Shown here piece by piece: positions 1-23,004 of a stretch of 64,000 bases of DNA; the first letter of the stretch is position 1; the number at the start of each line of letters is the position of its first letter. A program made the translations under genes and the position numbers. Under the pieces are notes generated by a model, which was given only the letters and a program-made list of their open reading frames with translations, ran no database searches and had not been told where the DNA came from. This DNA comes from Littorina saxatilis (taxonomy: Eukaryota; Mollusca; Gastropoda; Littorinimorpha; Littorinidae). The stretch covers positions 31,544,804 to 31,608,803 of the forward strand of contig NC_090250.1 of assembly GCF_037325665.1 (NCBI RefSeq), in the 5' to 3' direction.

Positions 1-251
1 CCCACTCCCCCCTTCAGGGTTCGATTCGGGGCTGGGTAGGACACGGGTCAACTTATGTGCAGACTCAGAGACGGTATTCATGTTCCACCCCCGTGTCACC
101 ACAGTGGCACGCAAAAGACCTCGGTCATTCTGCCACAAGAGCAGGTGGCTGATTACACCTAAAAACACGCATTCACCTGGGTAGCGCGACTCAGTTTCTG
201 CTAGTTTTCCACTGGGAGAAAGCGACCCGAATTTCCCAGCGATGGGACAAT
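1..251 (+). mobile_element. tRNA-derived SINE (left part cut by window edge)
   Basis: A B-box-like GGGTTCGATTC lies at 17-27. It is followed by a body shared in inverted orientation with 44161-44290 and 54620-54760 (gactcagagacggtattcat). The end, cccagcgatgggacaat, is shared with 5209-5292 and 6235-6308. The A box is outside the window. Confidence 0.65.
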
Positions 252-515
252 TAGCAAGATCTAGATCAGCACTTTTCAGGACGTGTACGGGAACGTGTAC
301 GGGTAACTTCATCAAATCTAGTTTTTACGTCACGCGTTTGCCAAGATCTGCAGTCTTGGTGGGAGCAAAACAACGTATGCATTTGGAACGTTGGAAACAA
401 AAGTGAGTCACGGGTGACGCAACATCTACACGCACTCGTACAGGTCTTTGCTACACGTTCGACCAGCTAGAACACTGTAATAAAGTAATGAAAATGGAAT
501 GAAATGACAACTCAC
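252..515. other. Intron 6 of paralogue A, no feature seen
   Basis: Unique-looking intron sequence. I looked for exon 7 of the transporter here on the minus strand and found nothing resembling the last exon of paralogue B. Confidence 0.6.
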
Positions 516-9420
<8,905 letters not shown>

Positions 9421-10032
9421 CTTGATGGGTCAAATACGACTCGATCGTTTTACTTGTAGCAAGTCTGTTTGACATACGATAGAGGTTGGGCAGATGAAAG
9501 AAAAGCCACCCAAAAGACATGTTGAATAGAGAATGCAAGTAAAACAAAATGGAGAAAAAATCATTGCAACTTAGTAACTAAATAAAGGACGAAAGGACAG
9601 TTGAACGAACGAGCGTACGAGCGAACGAGCGAGCGAACTAACTAAGCAAGCAACAACAACAAAAAATAGGAAATAGATAAATCTATAAAAATGAAAACCA
9701 CCGTGGCATTGACATATCTGTATTATATGTTACGTTTTGTTTTTGTTTTTTGTTTTTGAAATCAGTATAATATATTTTCAGATATGAATATTTGACCACC
9801 AAGTAGCCTGCGGAGTGTGCTTGGCATTTGCTAATTTGTTTCACATTTATAACCTAAATACTGGTGACATTTTTTTCTGACAAGCTTGTTGTTACATTCT
9901 TTGAAGGAAGTTGAAAGATATCAGTATTGTTGCTCCTTTCCTGTTTCATTGAGTCCATTAGTTCTTCTGGTTCACCATCTAAGAATGGCTAATAGTAAAT
10001 AATGTTAAAAGTGCAATATGTATTCCGAGTCA

Positions 10033-10516
10033 AGGGGGCACTGACAGAGACGTCGCCGCCAGGACTGGGAAGGCACGAGCAGCCTACATCATGTTGGAGA
10101 ACATAGGAGAATGACCAAGGTGACACAGCAGAAGATTCAGACTTTCATTAACACCTGTCTGAGGCGCATCTTCAAGATCAGATGGACAGACAAGATTTGC
10201 AACGAAGAGCTGTGGCAAAGGGCGGGCCAAGAGCCCGTTAACAGCCAGATTCTGAGGAAAAAATGGGACTGGATTGGACATACCCTTAGGAAACCAACAT
10301 CCAGCATCACACGCCAGGCTCTCACTTGGAATCCACAGGGGAAAAGAAAGAGAGGGAGGCCAAGAAACAGCTGGAGGCGGGACACAGAGACAGAACTGAA
10401 GAGGCAAGGCAACAGCTGGGCAGAAGCGGGGAGAACAGCCCAGAACAGGGTGCGATGGAGAAATGTCGTCAATTGCCTATGCTCCGCTGGGAGCAAAGGG
10501 CCTAAGTAAGTAAGTA
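10033..10516 (+). mobile_element. 5'-truncated LINE, C-terminal reverse-transcriptase region
   Basis: An open frame from 10111 to 10509 gives a typical LINE ORF2 C-terminus (KIQTFINTCLRRIFKIRW, WDWIGHTLRK, KRGRPRNSWRRD). It ends in a (TAAG)n tail. The 15-bp target duplication atgtattccgagtca is exact at 10018-10032 and 10517-10531, so this is an intact 5'-truncated insertion. Clade uncertain (RTE or I/Nimb group). Confidence 0.85.
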
Positions 10517-10531
10517 ATGTATTCCGAGTCA

Positions 10532-12410
<1,879 letters not shown>

Positions 12411-13066
12411 CAGTAGAATCCGCTTAATAAGGCACCTCCGTGCAGGACAAAAGTGGCTTTATTAAGCGGGTGGACTTATTAAAAGGATCTCAGGCAAACA
12501 GAGCAAATAAAGCAAATAAAGCGAAAAAGCACTCAAATCCAAGAGGATTTAATACAAATAAGCAAATAAAGCAAAGCGCTGAAATCCGAGAGGAAAATAC
12601 ATGTATCTGATACGGTATGGTCATGGAGACGTCATCATCTGCTTGTGTCCGGATTTCAAACTAAACCCCTTTCTATCCAAGAATTGTTGGCAGTGACAGA
12701 AATGCGACCATGAACATTCACTCACATGAACAAAAACTTCTGTTTGAAGTTGTTTACGACCACTGACTTTCACTTAACGTGATTAACGTGATTTCAAACT
12801 CACAAGAGGCTGGCCAAAACGTTTCAGGTTGTTTTGAAAACCATTCATGGATTAGCTGTGAGTGATCAGACAGCGATTACAGACTCACTGTTACTGCTTT
12901 TCACATCTAATGCGAGCCCAAAATTGGCTTTATTAAGCGGGTTGGTGGCCTTATAAAGCGGGGTTTTTTTAAGCATAAAACATAGGTGAAAATCCGTGCA
13001 GCCAGAAATTGGCCTTAAAAAGCGGGTGGCTTTATTAAACGTGGACTTATTAAGCGGATTCTACTG
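12411..13066. mobile_element. Pogo/Tigger-like MITE
   Basis: Terminal inverted repeats CAGTAGAATCCGCTTAATAA and its complement are flanked by TA on both sides (12409-12410, 13067-13068). Internal copies of ttattaagcggg occur near both ends. No transposase. CAGT termini and TA duplication fit the Tc1/mariner-pogo group. Confidence 0.85.
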
Positions 13067-13487
13067 TAGTTCATACTGTTAATTGCTAATCAATACAACG
13101 TGTAGAAGGTTATTCAATCGTTAATAACGTGTCGGTGTTCAAAACAGCCGATACCCCCCGACATTTGCATCTGTCACTCACAAAAAAATCTGACTCCACC
13201 TGTCCACAAAATTATTCAAACGCCCACAGACAAATGTGCCTTGTCACATTTTCTTTTGGTTACTGACAATATCGTTATTGAAACAGTGACAGTGTGTTAA
13301 AACATCTTTACTCGCTTCGTTCAATAATTCATTTTCTCGATTTGCTCTATAAATTTCTTCGCGCACTGTGATGTCTCCATAACTTAAATAATATTTCTAG
13401 AGCGCATAAATCCAGGGCTAAACCCAGCTCAGAGCGGGAAAAATACACATAGAAAACATGTCATTGTTTACATCTTATTCACACATT

Positions 13488-13498
<11 letters not shown>
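13067..13498. other. Intergenic, no feature seen
   Basis: Moderately AT-rich unique sequence between the pogo-like MITE and a (CA)n tract; nothing recognised. Confidence 0.5.
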
Positions 13499-13522
<24 letters not shown>

Positions 13523-13608
13523 ATTAACACGCACGCACGCATGCACGCACACACACACACACACACCCCCACACACACACACACGCACACACCCACACAT
13601 ACACACAC

Positions 13609-13671
<63 letters not shown>
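13499..13671 (+). repeat. (CA)n compound microsatellite
   Basis: Interrupted (CA)n immediately upstream of a LINE fragment. Confidence 0.95.
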
Positions 13672-13672
<1 letters not shown>

Positions 13673-13689
13673 CTAGCAAAAATCCCCAT

Positions 13690-14040
13690 GAATTTGTTTT
13701 ATATATCAAATTTTGTCGATTCCTTCTTGGAGTTCATAGAAAAGCTATGTGGATACCTGTACTGGGGGAATTAGGAAGGTTCCCTTTAGGATTAAAAATG
13801 TTATCACAAACAATAGCATTCTGGGCGCATATTATAGACTCCAAACAAGATTCGTATATACATCAATTATATGACTCAATGTTGCACCATCCGACAGAAA
13901 CGCCATGGCTACAATTTGTTAGACAATCTCTTTGTAACTTAGGTTTTAGTCACGTTTGGCATAACCAATCTACATTAAATGTACACAAATTAAAGTTTGC
14001 CATTGACAAAAAACAACAAGAGGAATATATAAGACTAGAG
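13690..14040 (+). mobile_element. LINE ORF2 C-terminal fragment, upstream half
   Basis: The frame from 13747 reads IPVLGELGRFPLGLKML and FVRQSLCNLGFSHVWHNQ, typical of the region downstream of LINE reverse transcriptases. It stops being LINE at about 14040, where a GC-hairpin insertion starts, and resumes at about 15165. Confidence 0.75.
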
Positions 14041-14114
14041 GAATACCCGCTTCGCCGGGTAGCCGGCTTCGCCGGGATGAAATACTTAGAGCCGTACGCC
14101 GGCTTTGCCGGGTC

Positions 14115-14425
14115 CGAACAATGGACCCGCCAAGCTTAGGTCCCTCCCAGATTCGTGGAATGGGAACAGCACGAAAATGATTCAGTGGCCATAATGCCAT
14201 TCCTGACCATATCGAGTCCCATCCTTGTCGACGAATGTAACCGTGTTAATCACCTTTGGAGGCGAACTCCACTCAAACAGGATTGAGCAATTTAGAGCTT
14301 ATCTCTAAGCCCTTTTGAACTGTTATGGCTTCTCAAAGGAAGGCCAGTACATACAAATACACAAACGCCGCCAGACCACATCACAAACAGAACTGAACAA
14401 TCCACAGGTGTTGCCCACATAGAGA
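14115..14425 (-). mobile_element. Relic related to the miniature LTR element at 48258-48933
   Basis: Diverged match to the internal segment and one LTR of the element at 48258-48933 (tggaatgggaacagcacgaa; caaacaggattga). Old, incomplete LTR-retroelement fossil without coding capacity. Confidence 0.6.
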
Positions 14426-14428
<3 letters not shown>

Positions 14429-14493
<65 letters not shown>

Positions 14494-14512
14494 CACACAC
14501 ACACACACACAG
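14429..14512 (+). repeat. (CA)n microsatellite
   Basis: (CA)n following the LTR-element relic. Confidence 0.95.
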
Positions 14513-15164
14513 AGAAACACAGAGAAGCCGTATATATAGAGAGATAGATGACAGTGTATATTTCGCGTGGCTATAAATTGATTCGACCTTTGCACTTTTA
14601 CAGTGAGGATAATTTACGGGTCCAATTTACGTTCTGGACACTGCGGTGACCTTCTAAAAATAGTAACAGAACGCCGGGAATATCCGAAGATGCCCCCTCA
14701 TACTATAGTGCACCATACGAAGGAAGGGAGGTAAACGCTGAAAACATGGAGAAGATAAGGAAGAGTTACTGGGAATGGTGAAATGAACAGAAAACCCAAA
14801 ATCGGTTCAGCGCTGCGCGCTGAGAGCACGTGTTGAAATATCTCATCGATGATATTGTGTCCGGGGTGTAGCTGAATACGGTGTCCAAATTTGAAAAAGA
14901 TCCACCGAGAACGTTGGCGTTGTGATGTGGTGTAGCGGCTTTGGTGTGTCGGTATGGGGGCCCGGGTAGCTGAGGTGGAACCAAATTCGGTTGAGCGCTG
15001 CGCGCTGAGAGCACGTGTTGAAATATCTCATCGATCAGGTTGTGTCCGGGGTCTCTGTGAATAAGCCCACCAAATTTGAAGCAGATCCATCGAGAACTTT
15101 GGCCGTGCATCGCGAAGACACAGACACACAGACACACAAACACAAGTCGTATATATATACAGAT

Positions 15165-15659
15165 AGATACTGGACAAAAGAAAAATCAGATACATATTCC
15201 AGACTTAAGTTTTATTCTATGATCAGTAAATCTTACGAAATGCAGTCATACTTAATACAAATTAAGAATAATAAACACAGAAAGATGTTAAGCAGATTAA
15301 GGACTAGCACACATTGTTTAAAAATTGAAAGTGGAAGACATCAGAATATCCCTAAAGAAAATCGTCTTTGTATTGAATGCAATGTCATAGAAGATGAAAT
15401 ACATTTTCTAGATAAATGCAATACATATGTTAAATTAAGGGATGAATTTAAAGAAGATGCTTTACATATCAATATGAAATATGCTAACAAAAATCCAAGT
15501 AACTTATTTTTAGAAGACGAAGTTCAAGTTCGTCTTGGTAAATTTGTTACGGATTGTTTTAGCATTGTATAATGCATTATTTGTTGTTTGTTGTGTCAAT
15601 AACTTTACTGGTTCCTGACAATAAACATTATTCTATTCTATTCTATTCTATTCTATTCT

Positions 15660-15662
<3 letters not shown>
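15165..15662 (+). mobile_element. LINE ORF2 C-terminal fragment, downstream half, with (TTCTA)n tail
   Basis: The frame resumes with KMLSRLRTSTHCLKIESGRH, a Cys-rich CIECNVIEDEIHFLDKC motif and a stop at 15572. The tail is aataaacattattctattc with pentanucleotide repeats to 15662. Together with 13690-14040 it is one LINE interrupted by an insertion. Confidence 0.8.
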
Positions 15663-15696
<34 letters not shown>

Positions 15697-17882
15697 GGAT
15701 GTTTTGTTTTGCAAACCTTAGATTATGAACGTGTATTCGTAGTTTTAATATTGTTTTTCACACCGGGCAATAGCAGCTGTCAAATGTCACACAACAGACT
15801 TGTATTGTTTTTAATTTGCAACACTTTTCTTCTATAACCCAACACATGTTTTTGCTTTGTTTTTGGTATTTCATATGAAATCACATCAACAACATAATTA
15901 TAAAGCCCATTCAGTCAAACTTCGCTTTTGTAATCATCCCATAATGAATCTGAAGCAATATACATAAACATGTGTTCTGGATATTCAGAAATATCTGCAT
16001 AGTTATATATTTTTTTAATATGAACAATACGGTCGGGCGCCAACCAGAACGCCTTTTGTCACAGACAGCAAGTTAAAACAAAGAAGAAAAATAATTCGGT
16101 GACCTGAAGACAGAGAGACAGATGTTTAAAAATGAGGACAAACAGACAGACGGTTAGATGGATGGACGAACAGACAGAGAGATAGACAGACACACAGACA
16201 GACAGACAAGGCACTTCAGAACTACGACAAAAACTAATTTAATTCCCCTTTGATTAGAAACGCAGTCCTACGATGTTCCGAGACGACGGCGTCACAGGAA
16301 TGCACTGTCAAGGCATTGAAATAATTATAAGTATTTTATTTTAGCACATTTGGTGCCCCACATTCCAGAGGGCATAACGGGCAGTAAGCAATTAGGTAAA
16401 ATACTGGCACATTCATGGTTGCCCGTTCGATTCGCATTTGAATTTACAGTATTCGCGAGACAGGACTAGAACAGCTTTTTGCTTGTGTAACAACTTCCTC
16501 ATTTAATCTTCTTCAATTTTCTCACGAAACTAATCAGCAAGCCATTCAAACAACACAATCAAGCACTATATTGTTTGCAAATGTCTGACTGCAGGCACAC
16601 AGCGAAACTATTTCCACCTACACATGTACGCGAGGCCGACAGGAATTTCAGCTACGCATTCAATAGCAAAGCACGCGTTCGTAACCGTGATTACAATCTT
16701 AACCCAAAATCAAACAGTTCAGCGTATTTTGAGCGGATTGAGAGAAGAGCATTTGGAAATATTGAGACGATTCGCATTCAACACATAAAGTATTCAATAT
16801 AGAGATAATTCAGTCTTATAAAGACCAACAAATATAAAGACCAACCAATATAAAGACCAACCAATATAAAGACCATTCAATATGTGGACAGGCCATCCAG
16901 TATGTAGATCATTCAATACAGAGACCATTAAAAAGCAAACCATTTAATGTATATACTTCTTCGCATATAAGCTATATATAGGTTACACACTCCGAGTTCT
17001 GAATATCGTGCTTATGCCCTAGGGTCGATTTTCAGATATTACCGAGCCTCAGGACGAGGTGTGTAAGCTTTTTATCCCTTTACTCCGATGTATTCATAAA
17101 AAAACACCACTTTTTGACTGTAACTCTGCGGGTGCCTGTTTTCTGCTCATCAAACCTTCCGCGACCGCGACCGCAAATCGTGTCATCAAATCATGTGCGA
17201 AACGAGTCCCCTTTTGTCTTTTTGGTAAACGCGCCATAAAACGTCTGCTTTTGTATTCAGTCATCTATAATGCTTAAGAAAACGAATAACAGTTATTTCT
17301 AGAGTGTTGAAATGAACTTGGAAATATTATTTTGCATTGTTGGCTTCTGGCTACCTGACCGGTACACGTACCGTCATGTTTCCGAGATTGCGCAGTTCAA
17401 TGCATTTGATACTGTGCAGTTATCGGACGGTTTCAGTCGGTGACCCAAGTCGGTTTTCAGAGGCATTCACCGAACAGACTGCGTGTGTGATTTTACAAGC
17501 GATGAGGATGATTGCTGAATTTGTGCTTATTCGAGCTGTTGTGCTTCAGTGTTCAAATTTGGAAACTTCTTCAATCGTCATTTAGGTGAGCCTTACTTTG
17601 ATGTCTGTCGTTCAGTCTTAGGCCATTAAGTTATCTGTACTGTACTGCAGTAGGTTTTGTTCTGCTGGTCTATTCAATGTAGGTCAAAACGTGTAAATCG
17701 ATCTGCCTGCATGACCTGAACCTACACACCGTTGTTTACTTTAAAATTAAAAAAATAACACACGCAAGATCCGACCTTCTTCGCCACCTTTTATTTTAAC
17801 CGTATCTCCAACTTTGTAAGTGGCAATTTCCATGTTGTTGGTCAACTTGATCAGTAGCCGATGATTCTGCAGCAGACGACAG
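15663..17882. other. Intergenic, small repeats only
   Basis: (CA)n at 15663-15693, a (GACA)n-like tract at about 16130-16210, and a short tandem array at 16805-16920 (aatataaagaccaacc). A minus-strand frame at 17757-17930 is discussed under rejected items. Confidence 0.5.
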
Positions 17883-17955
17883 ATGGGACAGCCTTGTTCT
17901 GTTGAACCAGATTTAGCAATCGATGCTCTAAAAGCGATAGCAAATGAACAAAACT
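17883..17955 (+). CDS. Possible first exon of a small plus-strand gene
   Basis: ATG GGA CAG... encodes MGQPCSVEPDLAIDALKAIA, then NEQN plus one base, and ends at donor GTAAGC. The phase fits the next candidate exon at 18220. No family recognised; it could be chance. Confidence 0.25.
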
Positions 17956-18181
17956 GTAAGCATACTGTTTTAGTTTGATTTTTATTTCGTCGCTCAGGAT
18001 TTTGAATCAGGATTTTGTTGTCGGGATTGATCTAAGCGGTTGCCTTCGAAGCGTACTGGAGTTGTGTGCCTTAAATCACTCGTCTCTCTCTATCGCTCTC
18101 TCTCTCACCGCTTTGGCCAACTCATAATCTTCACTCAGCTCTTTTCACCCCAGCAGATTATGTGAATTCTGTGTTGTTTTC

Positions 18182-18187
18182 TTTATT
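18182..18187 (-). promoter_or_regulatory. Candidate poly(A) signal for paralogue B
   Basis: AATAAA on the minus strand about 420 nt past the stop codon. It is the first exact hexamer I find downstream, but the site also lies beside a possible plus-strand exon, so this is weak. Confidence 0.25.
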
Positions 18188-18219
18188 TCTTCAATGTTAA
18201 AATGTGTGTAGATCGTTAG

Positions 18220-18364
18220 CCAAACTGGAGTTCGACTTTTATACCGCAGAATATCTCAATCGTTTTGCTGAAGAAAGTAGTCCCGGAGTCAACGATAAAT
18301 ATGCAGATGACCTCTATAAATTAATCAATTGTTCTCTGAGATCAAAGACAATGACCGATGACAG
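18220..18364 (+). CDS. Possible second exon of a small plus-strand gene
   Basis: Acceptor gatcgttag, donor GTGAGA. The frame reads KLEFDFYTAEYLNRFAEESS, PGVNDKYADDLYKLINCSL and on to MTDD. The composition is protein-like and phases join with 17955. No later exon was found before the antisense end of paralogue B. Confidence 0.28.
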
Positions 18365-18604
18365 GTGAGATCGAGACTCGGTGATGATGGATTATCCGTA
18401 TGGTAAGAATAGATTATCCAGAATGATCACCTCCTCAGCTAACAGAGACAAAGAGGCAGGTCATGGGATACATTCAGTTTGACCGGGACAAACTAAGCAC
18501 ACCTTAATATAGAGACTATTTAGAAATAAACCATTTTTTTATAGACTTCTTCCTATAAAAGCTATATTCATTTAAACCGGGAAAAACTAAGTACAGCAAA
18601 TGCT

Positions 18605-18808
18605 CTAGATTTTGCCGAGGAAGAGGATGGCTGCAGAAGAAAGACAGCAACACGCGGTCCCGATCCACAGCGGTACGGAGACCATGCCCGTCAGGTCCTC
18701 CAGTGGTCCCACCAAGGTGTACAGGGTGCAGTAGGCCAGAGGAGTACAGGCACTGACCAGAGACATGGCCAGTCCGGTCTTGCTCTTTCCGTCTGCAGAT
18801 TGTGCTGC
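18605..18808 (-). CDS. Paralogue B exon 7 (TM11-TM12, stop)
   Basis: 204 nt including TAG at 18605-18607, phase 0 start after acceptor TCTTTTTCAG. It encodes [20 protein letters not shown] through [11 protein letters not shown]. The protein ends four residues after TM12, so there is almost no cytosolic tail. Confidence 0.87.
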   Translation of the reverse strand, partial: AAQSADGKSKTGLAMSLVSACTPLAYCTLYTLVGPLEDLTGMVSVPLWIGTACCCLSSAAILFLGKI

Positions 18809-21800
18809 CTGAAAAAGAAGACGAGAAACACTACAGTCGAACCTTCCCAGACGGGCGCAGTGGCCTAGTTGATAATACATCGGCCTCCTATGCGGAAGGT
18901 CGCGGGTTCGAATCCCGGCCGCGCCTGGTGCGTTAAGGGTGGAGATTTGTCCGATCTCCCAGGTCAACTAATAGGCATACCTGCTAGTGACCTTTCTTTT
19001 GTAACACGCAAGCACAAGACCAAGTACGCAGGGAATCCATGTTAGAGTTCGGTGGGTTATAGAAACACGCAAGCACAAGACCAAGTACGCAGGGAATCCA
19101 TGTTAGAGTTCGGTGGGTTATAGAAACACGCAAGCACAAGACCAAGTACGCACGGAATCCATGTTAGAGTTCGGTGGGTTATAGAAACACGCAAGCACAA
19201 GACCAAGTACGCAGGGAATCCATGTTAGAGTTCGGTGGGTTATAGAAACACGCAAGCACAAGACCAAGTACGCAGGGAATCCATGTTAGAGTTCGGTGGG
19301 TTATAGAAACACGCAAGCACAAGACCAAGTACGCACGGAATCCATGTTAGAGTTCGGTGGGTTATAGAAACACGCAAGCACAAGACCAAGTACGCACGGA
19401 ATCCATGTTAGAGTTCGGTGGGTTATAGAAACACGCAAGCACAAGACCAAGTACGCACGGAATCCATGTTAGAGTTCGGTGGGTTATAGAAACACGCAAG
19501 CACAAGACCAAGTACGCAGGGAATCCATGTTAGAGTTCGGTGGGTTATAGAAACACGCAAGCACAAGACCAAGTACGCAGGGAATCCATGTTAGAGTTCG
19601 GTGGGTTATAGAAACACGCAAGCACAAGACCAAGTACGCACGGAATCCATGTTAGAGTTCGGTGGGTTATAGAAACACGCAAGCACAAGACCAAGTACGC
19701 ACGGAATCCATGTTAGAGTTCGGTGGGTTATAGAAACACGCAAGCACAAGACCAAGTACGCAGGGAATCCATGTTAGAGTTCGGTGGGTTATAGAAACAC
19801 GCAAGCACAAGACCAAGTACGCAGGGAATCCATGTTAGAGTTCCGTGGGTTATAGAAACACGCAAGCACAAGACCAAGTACGCACGGAATCCATGTTAGA
19901 GTTCGGTGGGTTATAGAAACACGCAAGCACAAGACCAAGTACGCACGGAATCCATGTTAGAGTTCGGTGGGTTATAGAAACACGCAAGCACAAGACCAAG
20001 TACGCACGGAATCCATGTTAGAGTTCGGTGGGTTATAGAAACACGCAAGCACAAGACCAAGTACGCACGGAATCCATGTTAGAGTTCGGTGGGTTATAGA
20101 AACACGCAAGCACAAGACCAAGTACGCACGGAATCCATGTTAGAGTTCGGTGGGTTATAGAAACACGCAAGCACAAGACCAAGTACGCACGGAATCCATG
20201 TTAGAGTTCGGTGGGTTATAGAAACACGCAAGCACAAGACCAAGTACGCAGGGAATCCATGTTAGAGTTCGGTGGGTTATAGAAACACGTAAGCACAAGA
20301 CCAAGTACGCAGGGAATCCATGTTAGAGTTCGGTGGGTTATAGAAACACGCAAGCACAAGACCAAGTACGCAGGGAATCCATGTTAGAGTTCGGTGGGTT
20401 ATAGAAACACGCAAGCACAAGACCAAGTACGCAGGGAATCCATGTTAGAGTTCGGTGGGTTATAGAAACACGCAAGCACAAGACCAAGTACGCAGGGAAT
20501 CCATGTCAGAGTTCGGTGGGTTATAGAAACACGAAAATTCCGAGCATGCATCCTCCGAAAGCGGCGTGTGGCTGCCTGAATGCAGGGGTGAAAATGATCA
20601 TACACGTAAAACCCCACTCGTGCTAAAAACACAATTGTACGTGGGTGCCTCATCCCATGAACGCAGAAGAAGAAGAACCTGCCCTGGCGACCACCTGTCG
20701 ATAACGACCAGCTGCCCACAGCGACCGCCCCAACAACCCCGACGAGTTCTTGTTCAATATATTTTACCTTTCCATTGCGACTATATATATACCTCTCTAT
20801 ATATGACGACCACTTTTGGACAGTCCCTTTGGTTGTTGTTATCAACAGGTTCGACTGGACAATTTGTTTCATTTTTCGTGTGAAACGTTTACACAGCTAC
20901 CTATCTACAACACACATAGCTACCTTCCTACCTACCTACCTGCATTACTGATTTACTGAGTGCCTACACATAAACTGTCTATTCACGGTCATCTATTTAT
21001 TACGGATACCTGTCTAACAACTTACCTTTAATTTACATATACCACCTACCCACCTACCTACCTACCTTGGGAGTTAAAGGCTGTATATATCGTTAATGCT
21101 AGCAAAATAAGGCTGGGTCGGGTAAAACAATTCACGTCTAAACTCCAGTGAGATCCACATTAAACTGAATGTTTCATTTTGTCCTCGACACTGCTGACAC
21201 ACAACTAAATTGAGAAGAAATGGCTATTCAAAAGCAACGCAATGCGGTGTTTTGTAATCTTGAGACTTCATCGTTGCAATACTATAAGAAAAGATCGTTA
21301 GGTGTGACGGAGACCACCATGTAAACTGAAAAATGGAACCAAAACAATCAGTCCCGGATAGCCAGATTGAAAGGACGCTAAAAAAAAAAGCAACCAACTC
21401 ATCAACCTACCTACATTAAATATGTTTCCACTTTGCCAGAGGGAGCTACAATATTGACAAAATTAATGTATGTTGACGGACGGTGAAGCTTTCATGACAA
21501 GTTATTGACTGGTTAATTCTAGGTTGTTTGGCTGACAGTCTAAGCCAGAGCAGATGTGCCTATGATCAGAACTGAAATTAATTCACCAACAAGCCATATC
21601 ATTCGCACAAAGCGACAAATAATAAACGTTATGTGAAAAAAAACCATAACTGCAACTGTTTCTTTGTATTCACTAGTTTACGACAACATTACGTCATTCA
21701 CCTTATTCAACCTACCATGGACTGCATGACGTCATTCATGACGGCATAACAGACGGAGAAATTGCAGGCCCTCTGAAAGCCGGCCACCACGGCGGTGAGG

Positions 21801-21977
21801 AGGAAGACCTCCAGTCTGGCGGTCAATGCCAGGGCTAGCATGCACAGTGCTGTCAGTGCACTTGACATTACGAATTCCACGCGATATCCTGCGAATAATA
21901 TTGTTCAAAAGAAGAAGAAGAAGAAGAAGAAGAAGAAGAAGAAGAAGAAGAAGAAGAAGAAGAAGAAGAAGAAGAAG

Positions 21978-22008
<31 letters not shown>

Positions 22009-22921
22009 CCACCACCACACAACAACAACAACAACAACACCAACACCAACACCACAACCACCACCACCACCACCACCACTGTTCCTTCTTCTATCTCTAT
22101 AGGCAACTCTGACATCAAACTCTCATCCTCTGCTAGAAACCTTGGAGTGACCTTCACAGACACCCTCTCCATGGACAAGCACATCACGAACATCTGTAGA
22201 TCTGCATACACTGAGATCAGAAAAATCAGCAGCATCAGACATCTTCTTTCCTTTGACGCCACCAAAACTCTTGTCTGCTCTCTCATTCTCTCCAAATTTG
22301 ACTACTGCAACGCTCTACTCACAGGCATTCCCCAGCACCTCACAGACAAACTTCAGAAAGTCCAAAACACAGCAGCTAGACTCATCTTCAGGGCAAAGAA
22401 ACACGACCACATACAACCACTTATGCAACAACTCCACTGGCTTCCTATATCTTCCCGCATCATACACAAAACCGCCAACATCTGCTTCAACTCTTTCACT
22501 GATCCTCACTTTCCTGTCTATCTTTCTGAACTCTTGCATCCTTACACTCCATCCAGACAGCTTCGCTCATCCACTGACAGCAGAATACTTTCCATCCCAC
22601 GCACCAAAACCAAAACCACTGGCGACCGTTCTTTCTCCTTTTCCGCTCCCACTCTCTGGAATCAACTTCCCCACCCCATCCGTCACTGTAAAACCTCTTC
22701 CACTTTCAAAAGGTCCCTTAAAACCCACCTTTTCAAGTCTGCTTACAATACCTGAAGCACACGCCTGCCTCGTGATATGTTTTTATCTGCCAGCATTCCA
22801 ATAAACTCACTAGTTAAATATTTTTATTGGGTATATATGTACTACTGTTGTTTGTAAAAATGTTAATATGTTTTAAACGCTTACTTAATTCTTTTTATGT
22901 ATTTAAATATTTGTTGAATTT

Positions 22922-23004
<83 letters not shown>

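Larger units (their letters stand above)
14041..15164. mobile_element. Nested insertion block splitting the LINE
   Basis: It starts with GC hairpins (cccgcttcgccgggtagccg and similar, 14048-14110). It ends acacaagtcgtatatatata at about 15163. A similar end (agaagccgtatatataga) occurs at about 14523-14549, so two related elements may lie side by side. A segment with gcgctgcgcgctgagagcac is present twice (14808 and 14995). Confidence 0.55.

Noticed and set aside
253-515. Exon 7 of paralogue A
   Set aside because: No similarity to the last exon of paralogue B on the minus strand.
17757-17930. Minus-strand frame with CPICRLLQNH and KVGDTVKIKGGEEG
   Set aside because: Protein-like but overlaps the plus-strand candidate exon; no clear donor, partner exon or family.
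18850-18930. tRNA gene
   Set aside because: Has A and B boxes but sits at the head of a SINE with SINE body and tail; no complete cloverleaf.
19004-20528. CRISPR-like array
   Set aside because: Direct tandem 61-mers with no spacers, in a eukaryotic intron, derived from a SINE.
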